This document shows, piece by piece, positions 20,100-29,022 of a stretch of 64,000 bases of DNA. A model generated the notes under the pieces. It was not told where the DNA came from. It did not search any database and saw only the letters and a list, made by a program, of their open reading frames with translations. Where the stretch lies: the NCBI GenBank assembly GCA_018889975.1, contig CP076546.1:558001-622000 (forward strand), read 5' to 3'. Both the position numbers and the translations under genes were made by a program. How positions within the stretch are numbered: position 1 is the first letter of the stretch; every line of letters begins with the position of its first letter. This DNA is from Bacillus sp. NP157. GTDB lineage: Bacteria; Pseudomonadota; Gammaproteobacteria; Xanthomonadales; Rhodanobacteraceae.

Positions 20100-20801
20100 T
20101 TACAGCGCGCCGCGCAGGATCGCCCGGATGCGTGCGGCGACCTCGGCCATGGCCGGCCAGCAGCGTTCCAGCGCCGCGAGGAACTGCCCGCGATCGATGG
20201 CCACGGTCTCTGCGCGGCCGCCTTCCTCCGGCGGAAATTCGATCAGCAGGCGGCGGCCGTCGATCCACGACTGCGTGCCGGCGAGGAAATCCGGATCTTC
20301 GTAGCGCGAGGAGCCTGCCGCCGGCGGCATCGCAAACGCGGTGCGGCCCTCGGCGGGCGCATGCTTCAGCAAGTCGATGGCGATCGCATACGAGCCGTCA
20401 TTGTCTTCCAGGTCCAGGTTCACCCGATCCAGGTTCGGACCGAGGAACAGATCCATCGTGCCGTTCAGCGCCACGTGCTTCGTGTAGCCGTCCAGCCGGG
20501 CACGCCGGTCGGTCAGGACCGGGCGCAACAGCGCCGCGTAGCGATCGGTCAACTCGGCATGGTCGCGCAGCCAATCGCTGCTGACATCGATCACGCCAAC
20601 CTGATGGTCACCCCGGCTCACCTCCAGCCCGCGATGGCGGACGGCGTCGGGCAGGTCCGGCAGCGACACCGGCAGGCCGCCGGCCTTCATGCAGAACAGC
20701 GTGCGCCCCGGCACCAGGCGCAGCCAGTGCGTGGTCGCCTGCATGGCAAAGCCATCGCCGCGCTCCACGTGCGCCGCCGGATAAAGATCGCCGATGCTCA
20801 T
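20100..20801 (-). CDS. Uncharacterised protein coupled to kynureninase
   Basis: 233-residue cytosolic-looking protein that I do not recognise. No signal peptide, no membrane segment and no obvious catalytic motif. Notable segments are HVALNGTMDLFLGPNLDRVNLDLEDNDGSYAIAI (here in parts: residues ~120-150) and a basic C-terminus. ATG 20801 overlaps the kynU stop (ATGA), so translation is probably coupled and a role with kynureninase is plausible. It is the last gene of the probable ACMSD - secreted protein - kynU - this gene operon. Function cannot be given. Confidence 0.72.
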   Translation of the reverse strand: MSIGDLYPAAHVERGDGFAMQATTHWLRLVPGRTLFCMKAGGLPVSLPDLPDAVRHRGLEVSRGDHQVGVIDVSSDWLRDHAELTDRYAALLRPVLTDRRARLDGYTKHVALNGTMDLFLGPNLDRVNLDLEDNDGSYAIAIDLLKHAPAEGRTAFAMPPAAGSSRYEDPDFLAGTQSWIDGRRLLIEFPPEEGGRAETVAIDRGQFLAALERCWPAMAEVAARIRAILRGAL

Positions 20802-22078
20802 GCGTGCTTCGCGCGCCAGGCTTCGATCGCTTCCACGGCGCCCAGGCAATCGGCGAAGCGGTTGTAAAGCGGGGTAGGCGACAGGCGGATGACGTCGGGT
20901 TCGCGCCAGTCGCCGATCACGCCGCTCGTTTCGAGGTGGGCGAACAGCGCACGGCCCGCCTCGCGTCCGGCGCGCACGCGCACCGAAAGCTGTGCGCCGC
21001 GCTGCGCTGGATCGCTGGGCGTGACGATGTCCAGCGTGTCGTCCAGGCGCGTGCGGATCAGCCAGTCGAGGTACGCGGTGAGGCGCCGGCTCTTCTCGAC
21101 CAGGCGTGGCATGCCGGCACGCACGAAGATATCGAGCGAAGCCCGCAGCGGCGCCAGCGCGAGGATCGGAGGATTCGACAGCTGCCAGCCGTCCGCGCCC
21201 GGGGTCGGCACGAAGTCCGGGCCCATCTGGAACCTGGTGGTCTTGTCGTGGCCCCACCAGCCGGCGAAGCGCGGCACGTCCGCGTGTGCGTGGCGTTCGT
21301 GGACGAACGCCCCGGCGACCGCGCCCGGGCCGGCGTTGAGGTATTTGTAGGTGCACCACACCGCGAAGTCCGGGCCCGTCGCATGCAGGGACAGCGGCAG
21401 GTTCCCCGCGGCGTGGGCAAGGTCGAACCCGACCATGCAGCCGGCGGCGTGGCCCAGCTCGACGATCCGGGCAAGGTCGAACACCTGGCCCGTGCGGTAC
21501 TGGATGCCCGGCAGCAGGATCAACGCCACGCGATGGCCATGCTCGGCGATCGCCGCCTCGATGGCATCCATCGACAGCGTGCCGCCGGGGCCGTCGGGCT
21601 TCAGTTCGATCAGGTCGGTCGCCGGGTCGAAGCCGTGGAAGCGCACCTGCGATTCCAGCGCGTAGCGGTCGGTCGGGAACGCACCGGCTTCCATCAGGAT
21701 CGCCGGACGCGAGGCGGTCGGCCGATAGAAGCTCACCATCATCAGGTGCAGGTTCACGCCCAGCGTATTCATCGCGACCACTTCATGCGGCTTCGCGCCG
21801 ACCACGTCGGCCATCGCGTCGCGTACATACTCGTGGTAGTGCATCCATGGCGAGCGGCCGCGGAAATGCGCCTCGACGGCGAGCTCGGCCCAATCGTGCA
21901 GCTCCGCTTCGATCGCCGCACGCACGCTCTTCGGCTGCAGGCCCAGCGAATTGCCGCAGAAATACAGCGTCTCGGCACCTTCGTGCGGCGGGATGTGGAA
22001 CTCGTCGCGGAAGCGGCGGAGCGGATCGTCGGCGTCCTGGGCTTCGGCCCAGGCGCGCGTTGCTTCAAAACCGGTCAT
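20798..22078 (-). CDS. kynU: Kynureninase
   Basis: PLP enzyme cleaving kynurenine (or 3-hydroxykynurenine) to anthranilate (or 3-hydroxyanthranilate) and alanine. 426 residues from ATG 22078 (MTGFEATRAW); upstream in-frame codons look non-native. Family segments: YFCGNSLGLQPK near the N-terminus, GFDLAHAAGN (PLP Asp), and the Schiff-base lysine in CTYKYLNAGPG. FAGWWGHDKTTRF and the C-terminal IRLSPTPLYNRF are typical. It starts 17 bp after the secreted-protein gene and shares an ATGA overlap with the next gene. Tryptophan dioxygenase and kynurenine formamidase are not in the window. Confidence 0.96.
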   Translation of the reverse strand: MTGFEATRAWAEAQDADDPLRRFRDEFHIPPHEGAETLYFCGNSLGLQPKSVRAAIEAELHDWAELAVEAHFRGRSPWMHYHEYVRDAMADVVGAKPHEVVAMNTLGVNLHLMMVSFYRPTASRPAILMEAGAFPTDRYALESQVRFHGFDPATDLIELKPDGPGGTLSMDAIEAAIAEHGHRVALILLPGIQYRTGQVFDLARIVELGHAAGCMVGFDLAHAAGNLPLSLHATGPDFAVWCTYKYLNAGPGAVAGAFVHERHAHADVPRFAGWWGHDKTTRFQMGPDFVPTPGADGWQLSNPPILALAPLRASLDIFVRAGMPRLVEKSRRLTAYLDWLIRTRLDDTLDIVTPSDPAQRGAQLSVRVRAGREAGRALFAHLETSGVIGDWREPDVIRLSPTPLYNRFADCLGAVEAIEAWRAKHA

Positions 22079-22095
22079 GACGAAAACCTGATGGA

Positions 22096-22593
22096 TCAGT
22101 TGGGCATGGAGCTGGCGACGGATGCGCAAGCTTTGTCGAACGTGGCAGCGAATTTGGCATCGGCGGCAGGGCGCACGCAGCGCAACTGCACGGCGTATCC
22201 GCTGGTGAAGAAATAGCGCTCGTAGTAATCGAGCTTCACCGTGCCTTCCTTCGCGGTGTAGACATTTTCGGTCGGTGCCTTCGGCTTGCCGGCCGCGTAT
22301 TCCTTCAGGTTCGTGGCGCGATTGCGCAACTCCCCGGAGAACTGCTGGAACGCGACGAGGTTCGCCGCCGGCTTCATGGTGATGGTGACGCGCGCGAGGG
22401 TCGCGTCCGCATTGCTGGCGCCCGGTACTTCGAACACCTGCGATTCGCCGTCACCGTTGGACTGCATGATCAGCGTCCAGTTGTCCGGCACCGTGAAATG
22501 GACATTGCCGCCACCCATGGCGACATCGGTCGCCCCGATGGCCGGCGCGGCCAGGGCAAGGGCAAGCGGAAGGGCGCGCAACTTGCGAAGCAT
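22096..22593 (-). CDS. Secreted protein of unknown function
   Basis: 165 residues from ATG 22593 (after GGGGGAA), with a signal peptide cleaved near ALAAPAIGA. The mature part, about 145 residues, is predicted mostly beta with a helix (VAFQQFSGELRNRATNLKEYAAG) and two cysteines near the C-terminus (LRCVRP, KACASV). The layout faintly recalls DcrB/PsbP-like periplasmic proteins, but I would not name it. It lies between ACMSD and kynU on the same strand with short gaps, so it is probably cotranscribed. Confidence 0.75.
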   Translation of the reverse strand: MLRKLRALPLALALAAPAIGATDVAMGGGNVHFTVPDNWTLIMQSNGDGESQVFEVPGASNADATLARVTITMKPAANLVAFQQFSGELRNRATNLKEYAAGKPKAPTENVYTAKEGTVKLDYYERYFFTSGYAVQLRCVRPAADAKFAATFDKACASVASSMPN

Positions 22594-22670
22594 CGGACGT
22601 GTTCCCCCGTGAAGATTCGCCATTCTGGCACAGGCATCGCGGCGTGGCCGCGACGCGGGTGTGCGCCAGG

Positions 22671-23696
22671 TCACGCCACGGCGGCGACGGGCTGGAAGCG
22701 CGAGAGCGGGACGCCCAGCCAGTCCAGCGCGGTGCCGTGGAACAGGCGGGCACGCGTGGTCTCGTCCAGGCCCAGCGCGTCGATGCCGCTGCCCGGTTCC
22801 TGCTCGCCGAGCGGGAAGGGGTAGTCGGTACCGAGCATCACCCGGTCCGTGCCCACCGTGTCCAGCAGGTAGCGCAGGGCGGCGTCGTCGTGCACGCAGG
22901 AATCAAAGAACAGCCGCTTGAAATAGTCGCGCGGGTTACGCGCGTTGTCGGTCGCGACCAGGTCGGGGCGCATGCGGAACCCGTGCTCGATGCGGCCGAT
23001 GGAGTAGGGGAAGCTGCCGCCACCATGGGCGAGCATTACCTTCAGGTCGGGCAGGCGTTCGAGGACGCCACCGAAGATCAGCGAACACGCCGCGCGCGAC
23101 TGCTCGGCGGGCATGCCAACCAGCCAGGGCAGCCAGTACTTCGGCATGGAATCGGTGCCCATCATGTCCCACGGATGGACCAGCACCGCGGCACCGAGGT
23201 CGGCGGCCGCTTCGAAGAACGGGAACAGTTCCGGCGCGTCGAGGTTCCAGTCGTTGCAGTGCGAACCGACCTGCACGCCCTGCAGGCCCAGCTCGCCGAT
23301 GCAGCGCTCCATCTCGCGGATCGCCAGGTCGGGCGACTGCAGCGGCACCGTACCGATGCCTGCGTAGTGCCGCGGGCGCGCCTCGCAGACCTCGGCCATG
23401 GCGTCGTTGAGATGGGTATGCAGCTCGAGCGCCTGGTAGCCCTTAGCCCAGTACGAGAACATCACGGGCACCGTCGACACCACCTGGACGCCCACCCCGA
23501 AGCGGGCGTAGTCGGCGATCCGGTGATCCATGTCGAAGGCGGATTCCCACACTTCGCGGAAGAACTTGCCGCCGCGATAGATGCGGTGGTGGCCGCCGCT
23601 GTGGGTCATGACCGGGAAACGATCGTCGCCGAAGCGCGAGGCCAGGTCCGGCCAGTCCTTCGGGAGGATGTGCGCGTGGGTGTCGATCTTCAGCAT
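22671..23696 (-). CDS. 2-amino-3-carboxymuconate-6-semialdehyde decarboxylase (ACMSD)
   Basis: Amidohydrolase-superfamily metal enzyme, 341 residues (characterised bacterial ACMSD about 334). It decarboxylates ACMS in the kynurenine / 3-hydroxyanthranilate route, diverting carbon from quinolinate. Visible metal ligands: HAHILP at residues 7-12, the His of LVHPWDMMG, the His of LAHGGGSFPYSIGR and the Asp of GTDYPFPLGE. KFFREVWESAFD and YAGIGTVPLQSPDLA also match the family. It shares strand and neighbourhood with kynU, which supports the pathway role. The next gene follows after 77 bp. Confidence 0.93.
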   Translation of the reverse strand: MLKIDTHAHILPKDWPDLASRFGDDRFPVMTHSGGHHRIYRGGKFFREVWESAFDMDHRIADYARFGVGVQVVSTVPVMFSYWAKGYQALELHTHLNDAMAEVCEARPRHYAGIGTVPLQSPDLAIREMERCIGELGLQGVQVGSHCNDWNLDAPELFPFFEAAADLGAAVLVHPWDMMGTDSMPKYWLPWLVGMPAEQSRAACSLIFGGVLERLPDLKVMLAHGGGSFPYSIGRIEHGFRMRPDLVATDNARNPRDYFKRLFFDSCVHDDAALRYLLDTVGTDRVMLGTDYPFPLGEQEPGSGIDALGLDETTRARLFHGTALDWLGVPLSRFQPVAAVA

Positions 23697-23775
23697 GGCC
23701 CGAGTGTAGGGCCGGCACGGGCCGGGCGCCTCTGGCGGTGCAGCAAACCCACCGCGGGCGTGCGCTGGCGCCCGC

Positions 23776-25851
23776 TCAGGCCGGTGCGGTGCTGCGCCGG
23801 TTCACCACGTGGGCGATGGTGTCGACGTTGTCGGTCAGGCGGTCGGTGAGGCGTGCGACGGCATCGGCGAACTCGCGATCGGGATGGCGCGACAGGGCCT
23901 CCACCAGGGCGCGTTGCTGGTCGCGCAGGCCGGGTGGCAGCTCGACCGGCTCGGCGAGGGTGAGAGCTTCGCCCTGGCGGCGAAGCTCGGAGGCGGCCTC
24001 GCGGATGAAGGGCCCGACGTGTTCCCAGCCATCCGGCACCTCGCCGACGTCGATCAGCGCTTCCAGGGTCATCCCGGTGCGCGCGACACGGTTGCCGTTG
24101 GCGAACAGGGTCTCCGCCAGCTCCTGCAGCAACACAGGCGTGCCCGGTTCGGCGCGCATGCGATCGACCGAGGCCTGCGCGTTGGTGCGGGCGGTACGCA
24201 CGGTGGTGCGCACCTGGTGGCGGGTGGCGCGGTCGTCGGGCTTCACCAGCGCGTCGAGGTAATCGCCGTAGGCGCAGAGCATTTCCGACAGTGCGGTGCG
24301 TGCACGGTGGCGTTCCCAGGAAGGCCATAGCACGTAGGCAAGCAGGGCCATCGCACTGCCCAGCGCCGTGTTGAGCACGCGGTCGGACATCGCATTGAAC
24401 GGGTCGACGCCTTCGAACGAGAGCAGCACGACCACGGTGCCGGTCAACGCGGCGACGGCGATGCCGTAATGCGCACCGGCCAGGTAACGGAAGCCGACGC
24501 AAAGCACCGCCATCACCGCGATGTGCGCCCAGGCGACGTCCGGCGAAAGGCGCAGGACGAAGGTGGTCAGCATCAGGCCCAGCACGGTGCCGACGACGCG
24601 GAGCAGGCCGAAATTGAACGTGGCGGCGAAGTCGGGCCGCAGCACGATGGCGGCGGTCATCGGCAGCCAGTAACCATGGGGCAAGTGGAAGTACCGCGAC
24701 ACGACGAAGGCCAAAGTGAGCACGACCGCACAGCGCACCGCGTGGCGGAACGCCACCGATTGCGGGGTGATGTTCGCGCGTAGCGTGGCCCACGGCGAGG
24801 TGCTGCGCAGTGTTTCGGGCAGGGCGGTTTCCTCGCGCTGGGCACGCAGTTCACCGCGGCTGCCGGCCCAGTTGGTATTACGCACCACGGCGGCCAGCTG
24901 GCCGGACAGGGCCTGGATGTGTGCGGTGAGGCCCATGCCCGTGGCACCGGCGGAGAGCAGGGCGCGCTCGCTGGCCTGCAGGGTGGCCAGTGCACGCTGC
25001 GCGCGCTCGGGCGGCTCGGCGGCATCGAGGGCCGCGGCGGTGGCCGCGAGCACCCGGGCGGCGTCCTGGCGGAACATCTCGCCCATGCCGTCGCGACGAG
25101 TCTCCAGCTCGGCCATGGCGACCAGCTCGAGGCGGATGCGCTCGGCCAGCTCGAGCAGGACGCGGAACGCTTCCATCGCGCGGCCGCGCGCATGGTGGCG
25201 GCCCAGCAGGAAGTTCTGCAGGTCGTTCATGCCGTCGGACAGGCCCGGCGCTTCGCCGTCCTTCTGCGGTTTGCGCGCGAGTTCGGCCAGGCCGCGATAC
25301 ACCGTCGCCAGCGCGCGGCGTTCGGGCAGGTAGCGCTGCAGTGGCCATGCGGCCACCGAAAAAAGCGCGAGCAACATGCCGCCGGCGAAGATCAGGCTGC
25401 CACCGGCCAGTGCATCGCGCCAGTCCTTCGGTACCGCGGCGCAGATCACCAACAGCAGCATGCTGGTCATGCCGACGCGGGCGATGTCCGGGCCGAACAC
25501 GACCAGCAGGCCGCCGAAGAAGCCGCAGGCGATGCAGGCGATCGCCATCAGCGCGACCTGGTCGCCGATCATGAAGCCGACGAGGCCGGCCAGGCCGGCG
25601 GACAGCGCGGCGAGGAACAGCCGGCTCAGGCGCTGCTGGTACGGTCCCGGCTGGTCCGAGAACATCGTATCCAGCGCGCCCGCGGCAATGCCGATGCCGA
25701 CCTGTGGATAGCCGGCGTAGAGGCCGAGGATGAGGGGAAGGATGACCGCCGCCGTGTTGCGCAGCGCGACCCGCATCGGTACGTCGGGCCGCTTCGTCCG
25801 GATCAGCGTCTGGACGACGCTCGCACGAAGCGAGTAGGTCGGTGATCCCAT
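23776..25851 (-). CDS. FUSC-family (YccS/YhfK-like) inner membrane protein
   Basis: 691-residue membrane protein of the aromatic acid exporter/fusaric acid resistance superfamily. Two hydrophobic blocks of about five or six helices each (about 30-160 and 370-500), each followed by a cytoplasmic helical region. Typical segments: RNTAAVILPLILGLYAGY, FMIGDQVALMAIACI, HAVRCAVVLTLAFVVSRYF, HGYWLPMTAAIVLRPDF. The second block is the FUSC_2 half with YWLPMT...L.P. Family members are thought to export aromatic or weak acids. Proximity to kynurenine genes is suggestive but it is a separate transcription unit candidate. The substrate is unknown. Confidence 0.85.
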   Translation of the reverse strand: MGSPTYSLRASVVQTLIRTKRPDVPMRVALRNTAAVILPLILGLYAGYPQVGIGIAAGALDTMFSDQPGPYQQRLSRLFLAALSAGLAGLVGFMIGDQVALMAIACIACGFFGGLLVVFGPDIARVGMTSMLLLVICAAVPKDWRDALAGGSLIFAGGMLLALFSVAAWPLQRYLPERRALATVYRGLAELARKPQKDGEAPGLSDGMNDLQNFLLGRHHARGRAMEAFRVLLELAERIRLELVAMAELETRRDGMGEMFRQDAARVLAATAAALDAAEPPERAQRALATLQASERALLSAGATGMGLTAHIQALSGQLAAVVRNTNWAGSRGELRAQREETALPETLRSTSPWATLRANITPQSVAFRHAVRCAVVLTLAFVVSRYFHLPHGYWLPMTAAIVLRPDFAATFNFGLLRVVGTVLGLMLTTFVLRLSPDVAWAHIAVMAVLCVGFRYLAGAHYGIAVAALTGTVVVLLSFEGVDPFNAMSDRVLNTALGSAMALLAYVLWPSWERHRARTALSEMLCAYGDYLDALVKPDDRATRHQVRTTVRTARTNAQASVDRMRAEPGTPVLLQELAETLFANGNRVARTGMTLEALIDVGEVPDGWEHVGPFIREAASELRRQGEALTLAEPVELPPGLRDQQRALVEALSRHPDREFADAVARLTDRLTDNVDTIAHVVNRRSTAPA

Positions 25852-25868
25852 CCCGCCACTGCTCCCGG

Positions 25869-26435
25869 TTAGGACGCGCGCCCCGCGAATTCACCCGTGA
25901 GGGTATTCACCGTGACCTTCTCGCCGTTGGTGATGTACTCGGGCACCTGCACTTCGATGCCGGTGTTGAGCTTCGCCGGCTTGTTGCGCTTGGTTGCGCT
26001 GGAGCCCTTCAGTTCCGGGGCGGTGTCGACCACGGTGAGCACGACGCTGCTGGGCACCTGCAGGCCGACCGGCGCATCGTCGATCACCTGGATGTAGTAA
26101 CCCTCGGCGTCCTCGACGATGTAGCCGGCGTTGTCGCCGACGGTGGACGCATCCAGCGTGTACTGGGTGTAGTCCTCGTCGTCCATGAACACGAACGCGT
26201 CGCCGTCCATGTACGAGAACTTCGCCTGGCGGCGGGCGAGGTCGACTTCCTTCAGCTCGTCGTCGGCGCGCACGCTGAGGTCGAACTTGCGGTTGCCGGG
26301 GATCGAATACAGCGTGAAACGGTAGGTGACGTTGCCGCCGCGCGCCGAGGGCGAGCTGCGTTCGATGTCGCGGACCTGGTACACGGTGCCGTCGTTCTCG
26401 ACGACGTTACCCTTCTTCACTTCGGATGCTTTCAT
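25869..26435 (-). CDS. efpL: Elongation factor P-like protein EfpL (YeiP)
   Basis: 188-residue paralogue of translation elongation factor P that relieves ribosome stalling at prolines and other difficult motifs. KOW-like N-domain, two OB-like domains. The loop normally modified in EF-P is here SPSARGGN, with Arg at the tip, matching E. coli YeiP (SPTARG) and not the Lys form of EF-P. The C-terminal [17 protein letters not shown] is the family signature. ATG 26435. The SDR gene ends 24 bp upstream on the same strand. Confidence 0.94.
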   Translation of the reverse strand: MKASEVKKGNVVENDGTVYQVRDIERSSPSARGGNVTYRFTLYSIPGNRKFDLSVRADDELKEVDLARRQAKFSYMDGDAFVFMDDEDYTQYTLDASTVGDNAGYIVEDAEGYYIQVIDDAPVGLQVPSSVVLTVVDTAPELKGSSATKRNKPAKLNTGIEVQVPEYITNGEKVTVNTLTGEFAGRAS

Positions 26436-26459
26436 GGCGTTGGCGTTGTCAGGTGGTGA

Positions 26460-27227
26460 TTATTTCGGGGCGAGGCGCACGGCGCCGTCGAGGCGGATCG
26501 TCTCGCCGTTGATGTAGCGACTGGACACGATGAAGGCCACCGTATCGGCGAACTCTTCCGGCTTGCCCAGGCGCGACGGGAACGGAATGGAAGCGGACAG
26601 CGATTCCTGCACCTGCGGCGGCATGCCGTCGACCATCGGGGTCCAGAAGATGCCCGGGGCAATGGTGTTCACGCGGATGCCGAAGCGGGCCAGTTCGCGG
26701 GCCATCGGCAGGGTCATGCCGACCACGCCGCCCTTCGAGGCGGAGTAGGCGGCCTGGCCGATCTGGCCTTCGTACGCGGCCACCGATGCGGTGTTGATGA
26801 TGACGCCGCGTTCGCCGTCGTCGCCGGCGTGGTTGGCCTGCATGAGCTGCGCCGCGGCCTTGGCCACGTTGAAGCTGCCGATAAGGTTCACCATCACGGT
26901 GGTGCTGAAGGTGGAGAGCGGCATCGGGCCTTCCTTGCCGAGCACGCGGCCCGCGCCGAGGATACCGGCGCAGTTGACGACGACGTTCAGGCCGCCCATC
27001 GCCTTCGCGGCAGCGGCGATGTTCGCGACCACGCCGTCTTCGGAGGTGACGTCGGTGCGCTGGAAGCTTGCGTGGGAACCGAGCGTGGCAGCGGCGGCAT
27101 GGCCCTTCTCTTCGTTGACGTCGAAGAGGGCGACCTTCGCGCCGGCCGCGACGAGGCGCTGCGCGACGGCGTGGCCGAGACCGGATGCGCCGCCGGTGAT
27201 GACGGCCCTGACCTGTTCGAGCTGCAT
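26460..27227 (-). CDS. SDR-family 3-hydroxyacyl-CoA dehydrogenase (type II-like)
   Basis: NAD-dependent short-chain dehydrogenase, 255 residues from ATG 27227. Rossmann motif TGGASGLG (residues 11-18), Asp at the end of beta-2 (LFDVNE) favouring NAD, NCAG, catalytic Ser in NTASVAAYEG, then YSASK (Tyr-Lys) and PG[I]FWTPM. It resembles the HSD17B10 / 3-hydroxyacyl-CoA or 3-hydroxy-2-methylbutyryl-CoA dehydrogenase group (long N.AGILGAGRVLGKEGPM segment). That would suit the branched-chain amino acid catabolism genes nearby, but the exact substrate is inference. Confidence 0.88.
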   Translation of the reverse strand: MQLEQVRAVITGGASGLGHAVAQRLVAAGAKVALFDVNEEKGHAAAATLGSHASFQRTDVTSEDGVVANIAAAAKAMGGLNVVVNCAGILGAGRVLGKEGPMPLSTFSTTVMVNLIGSFNVAKAAAQLMQANHAGDDGERGVIINTASVAAYEGQIGQAAYSASKGGVVGMTLPMARELARFGIRVNTIAPGIFWTPMVDGMPPQVQESLSASIPFPSRLGKPEEFADTVAFIVSSRYINGETIRLDGAVRLAPK

Positions 27228-27330
27228 GGAAAACTCCGGGGATAGCGGGGTAAAGACACGCAGTTTAGCCGAGCGCGGCAGCGTGGATGTGTCGCGCTGC
27301 CGCAAAAGGCGGCAATGGATCGACCGGCTT

Positions 27331-27352
27331 TCGCGCGCAGGCGCGCTCCTAC
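27331..27352 (-). repeat. REP hairpin containing a gene's stop codon
   Basis: Complete minus-oriented unit. The TAG of its GTAGGAGCG end (27349-27351) is the stop codon of the acetyltransferase gene that ends here. Confidence 0.85.
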
Positions 27353-27912
27353 AGGAGCAGGTCGTCGAGTTTTGCGCTGGCTGCCAGCGTGGCGAAGGGG
27401 ATCACCGGGACGGGAGGCACGGCGGGTTCGCCCATGAACTTGCTCCACACACCGACGTCCCACCACTGGCCGAGTTTGTAGCCGGCCTTCGGCCACACGC
27501 CGGCGGGGGCGAAACCCATCGCTTCGTGCATGGCGACGCTGGTGTCGCCGGGCAGCGTGATCACGCCGACGGCCTGGTTGATGCCCTGGCGGTGCATGGT
27601 TTCCAGCAGCACGCCGTACAGGCGGCGGGCGATGCCGCGGCGACGTGCCTTTTCATGGACGTAGATGGATGTCTCGGCGATCCAGTCGTAGGCCGCGCGT
27701 TCGCGGAAGCGGCCACCATAGGCATAGGCGATCACTTCGCCGGCGTCTTCCCAGACCAGCCACGGATGCGTGCGCAGGCGGGTCGCGATGCGCTCGGCCA
27801 TGACCGCGTCGCCGGGCAGGTCGGTTTCGAAGGTAATGGCGCTGCTTTCGACGATCGGGGCGTAGATGGCGTGGCAGGCGGCGGCGTCGGCGATGGTGGC
27901 GATGCGGATCAA
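27349..27912 (-). CDS. GNAT N-acetyltransferase, phosphinothricin acetyltransferase-like
   Basis: 187-residue GNAT enzyme resembling the PAT/MddA (YncA) group that acetylates phosphinothricin, methionine derivatives or similar amino acids. Segments: IRIATIADAAACHAIYAPIVESSAITFE at the start, SIYVHEKARRRGIARRLY (acetyl-CoA motif A), GVITLPGDTSVAMHEAMGF and KLGQWWDVGVW. The start appears to be TTG 27912, overlapping the TGA of the upstream gene (TTGA); no ATG fits the family N-terminus. The stop is inside a REP. The C-terminal extension (PPVPVIPFATLAASAKLDDLLL) is longer than usual. Confidence 0.85.
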   Translation of the reverse strand: MIRIATIADAAACHAIYAPIVESSAITFETDLPGDAVMAERIATRLRTHPWLVWEDAGEVIAYAYGGRFRERAAYDWIAETSIYVHEKARRRGIARRLYGVLLETMHRQGINQAVGVITLPGDTSVAMHEAMGFAPAGVWPKAGYKLGQWWDVGVWSKFMGEPAVPPVPVIPFATLAASAKLDDLLL

Positions 27913-28886
27913 AGCGGCTTTTCCATGAAGATGCTGGCGGGGCTGGCGCGATGATCGCCGAACGGCGGGCAGCGGCGATAGCCGGCGCGCTCGTAGAGTT
28001 CGATCGATTCCGTCTGCGCCGTGCCGGTTTCGAGCCGGACCAGCCGGCTTCCGGTGCCGCGCACCTGCGTTTCCAGCGCTTCCAGCATCTGCTTGCCCAG
28101 GCCCATGCCGCGGCAGGCGGGCAGCACGTACATGTAGTTCAGTTCCACGTAATCGCCGTGGTCGAGGCTGGCGCCGCAGGCCAGCGGGGTGCCGTCCACG
28201 CGCGCCGTCATGAACGTCACGTGCGGCCGTTGCAGGCTGTCGACGGTGACCGAGGCCGGCACGGCGGGGTGCCGGTCCAGGTCGGACAGGTAGCCATGCA
28301 ATTGCTCGATCAGGGCGAGCACGTCGGGCTTGCCGGGATCGTCGATGGCAAAGGCAAGCGAAGGCGGCTTCGGCGCGACGATGAGGTCGCCGTCGTTGAG
28401 CCCGCGCAGGAAGAAACGATCGCAGCTGAAATGGCCGGTGCCGCCCATCGGTGCATCGATGCGGGTGAAGCCGTGGCGCATGTACACCGCCTGCGCCGCA
28501 TCCATGCCGGTCAGGGTTTCCAGGTAGCAGCGCGTGAAGCCTTCGCGCCGCGCGGCGTCCAGGCACAGCCGCATCAACCGCGACGCTGCCCCGGTACCGC
28601 GTGCCTGCGGAAGGAAATACATCTTGCGCAGCTCGCAGGTTTCGTCGTCACCGCCTTCCAGCGGCGCGATGCCTGCGCCACCGACCACGCGGCCGTCGAT
28701 TTCCACCACGAAGTACGCCTTGCGATGCCCCCGGTACGCGGCGGTCATGCTGTCGACCTCCGCGTCGTGGATCGCAAAACCGGGGCCGTCGGCGCCGAAT
28801 TCAGGCATGACGGCACGGATTACCGCGGCGACCTGGGCGTCGTCACGCGGCTCGATGGGGCGGAGGATGGGGTCGGGGGTCGGCAT
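27909..28886 (-). CDS. Protein with two tandem GNAT acetyltransferase domains
   Basis: 325 residues from ATG 28886. Two GNAT folds: about 5-155 (motif A: MYFLPQARGTGAASRLMRLC, then ETLTGMDAAQAVYMRHGF) and about 175-325 (YMYVLPACRGMGLGKQMLEAL, then RLETGTAQTESIELYERAGYR). Each domain carries its own acetyl-CoA binding motif, so both may be active. Substrates are unknown. It is translationally coupled to the next GNAT gene by a 4 bp overlap. Upstream lies a heptamer inverted repeat instead of a plain promoter region. Confidence 0.87.
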   Translation of the reverse strand: MPTPDPILRPIEPRDDAQVAAVIRAVMPEFGADGPGFAIHDAEVDSMTAAYRGHRKAYFVVEIDGRVVGGAGIAPLEGGDDETCELRKMYFLPQARGTGAASRLMRLCLDAARREGFTRCYLETLTGMDAAQAVYMRHGFTRIDAPMGGTGHFSCDRFFLRGLNDGDLIVAPKPPSLAFAIDDPGKPDVLALIEQLHGYLSDLDRHPAVPASVTVDSLQRPHVTFMTARVDGTPLACGASLDHGDYVELNYMYVLPACRGMGLGKQMLEALETQVRGTGSRLVRLETGTAQTESIELYERAGYRRCPPFGDHRASPASIFMEKPL

Positions 28887-28920
28887 GGGGTTGGTCGCGG
28901 TGACGTCGGGGCGATGGGGA

Positions 28921-29022
28921 GGAGCGTTGAGAGTACCGGGTTGAGAGTACCGAGTTAGAGCCGGAGGCGGGCGGCCCCGCTTTTCACCCGGTACTCTCAA
29001 CTCGATACTCGATACGCTCCTA
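28921..29022. repeat. Heptamer-built inverted repeat, copy 2
   Basis: Left arm of units such as GAGAGTA and CCGGGTT, right arm of ACCCGGT / ACTCTCA / ACTCGAT units; the arms can pair around a GC-rich centre. The right end contains the stop codon of the HMG-CoA lyase gene (29020-29022) and on the minus strand begins GTAGGAGCG, the same nine bases that begin a REP. Confidence 0.72.

Noticed and set aside
20804-22216. 470-codon plus-strand frame opposite kynU
   Set aside because: Shadow of kynureninase, which has the PLP lysine context and family ends.
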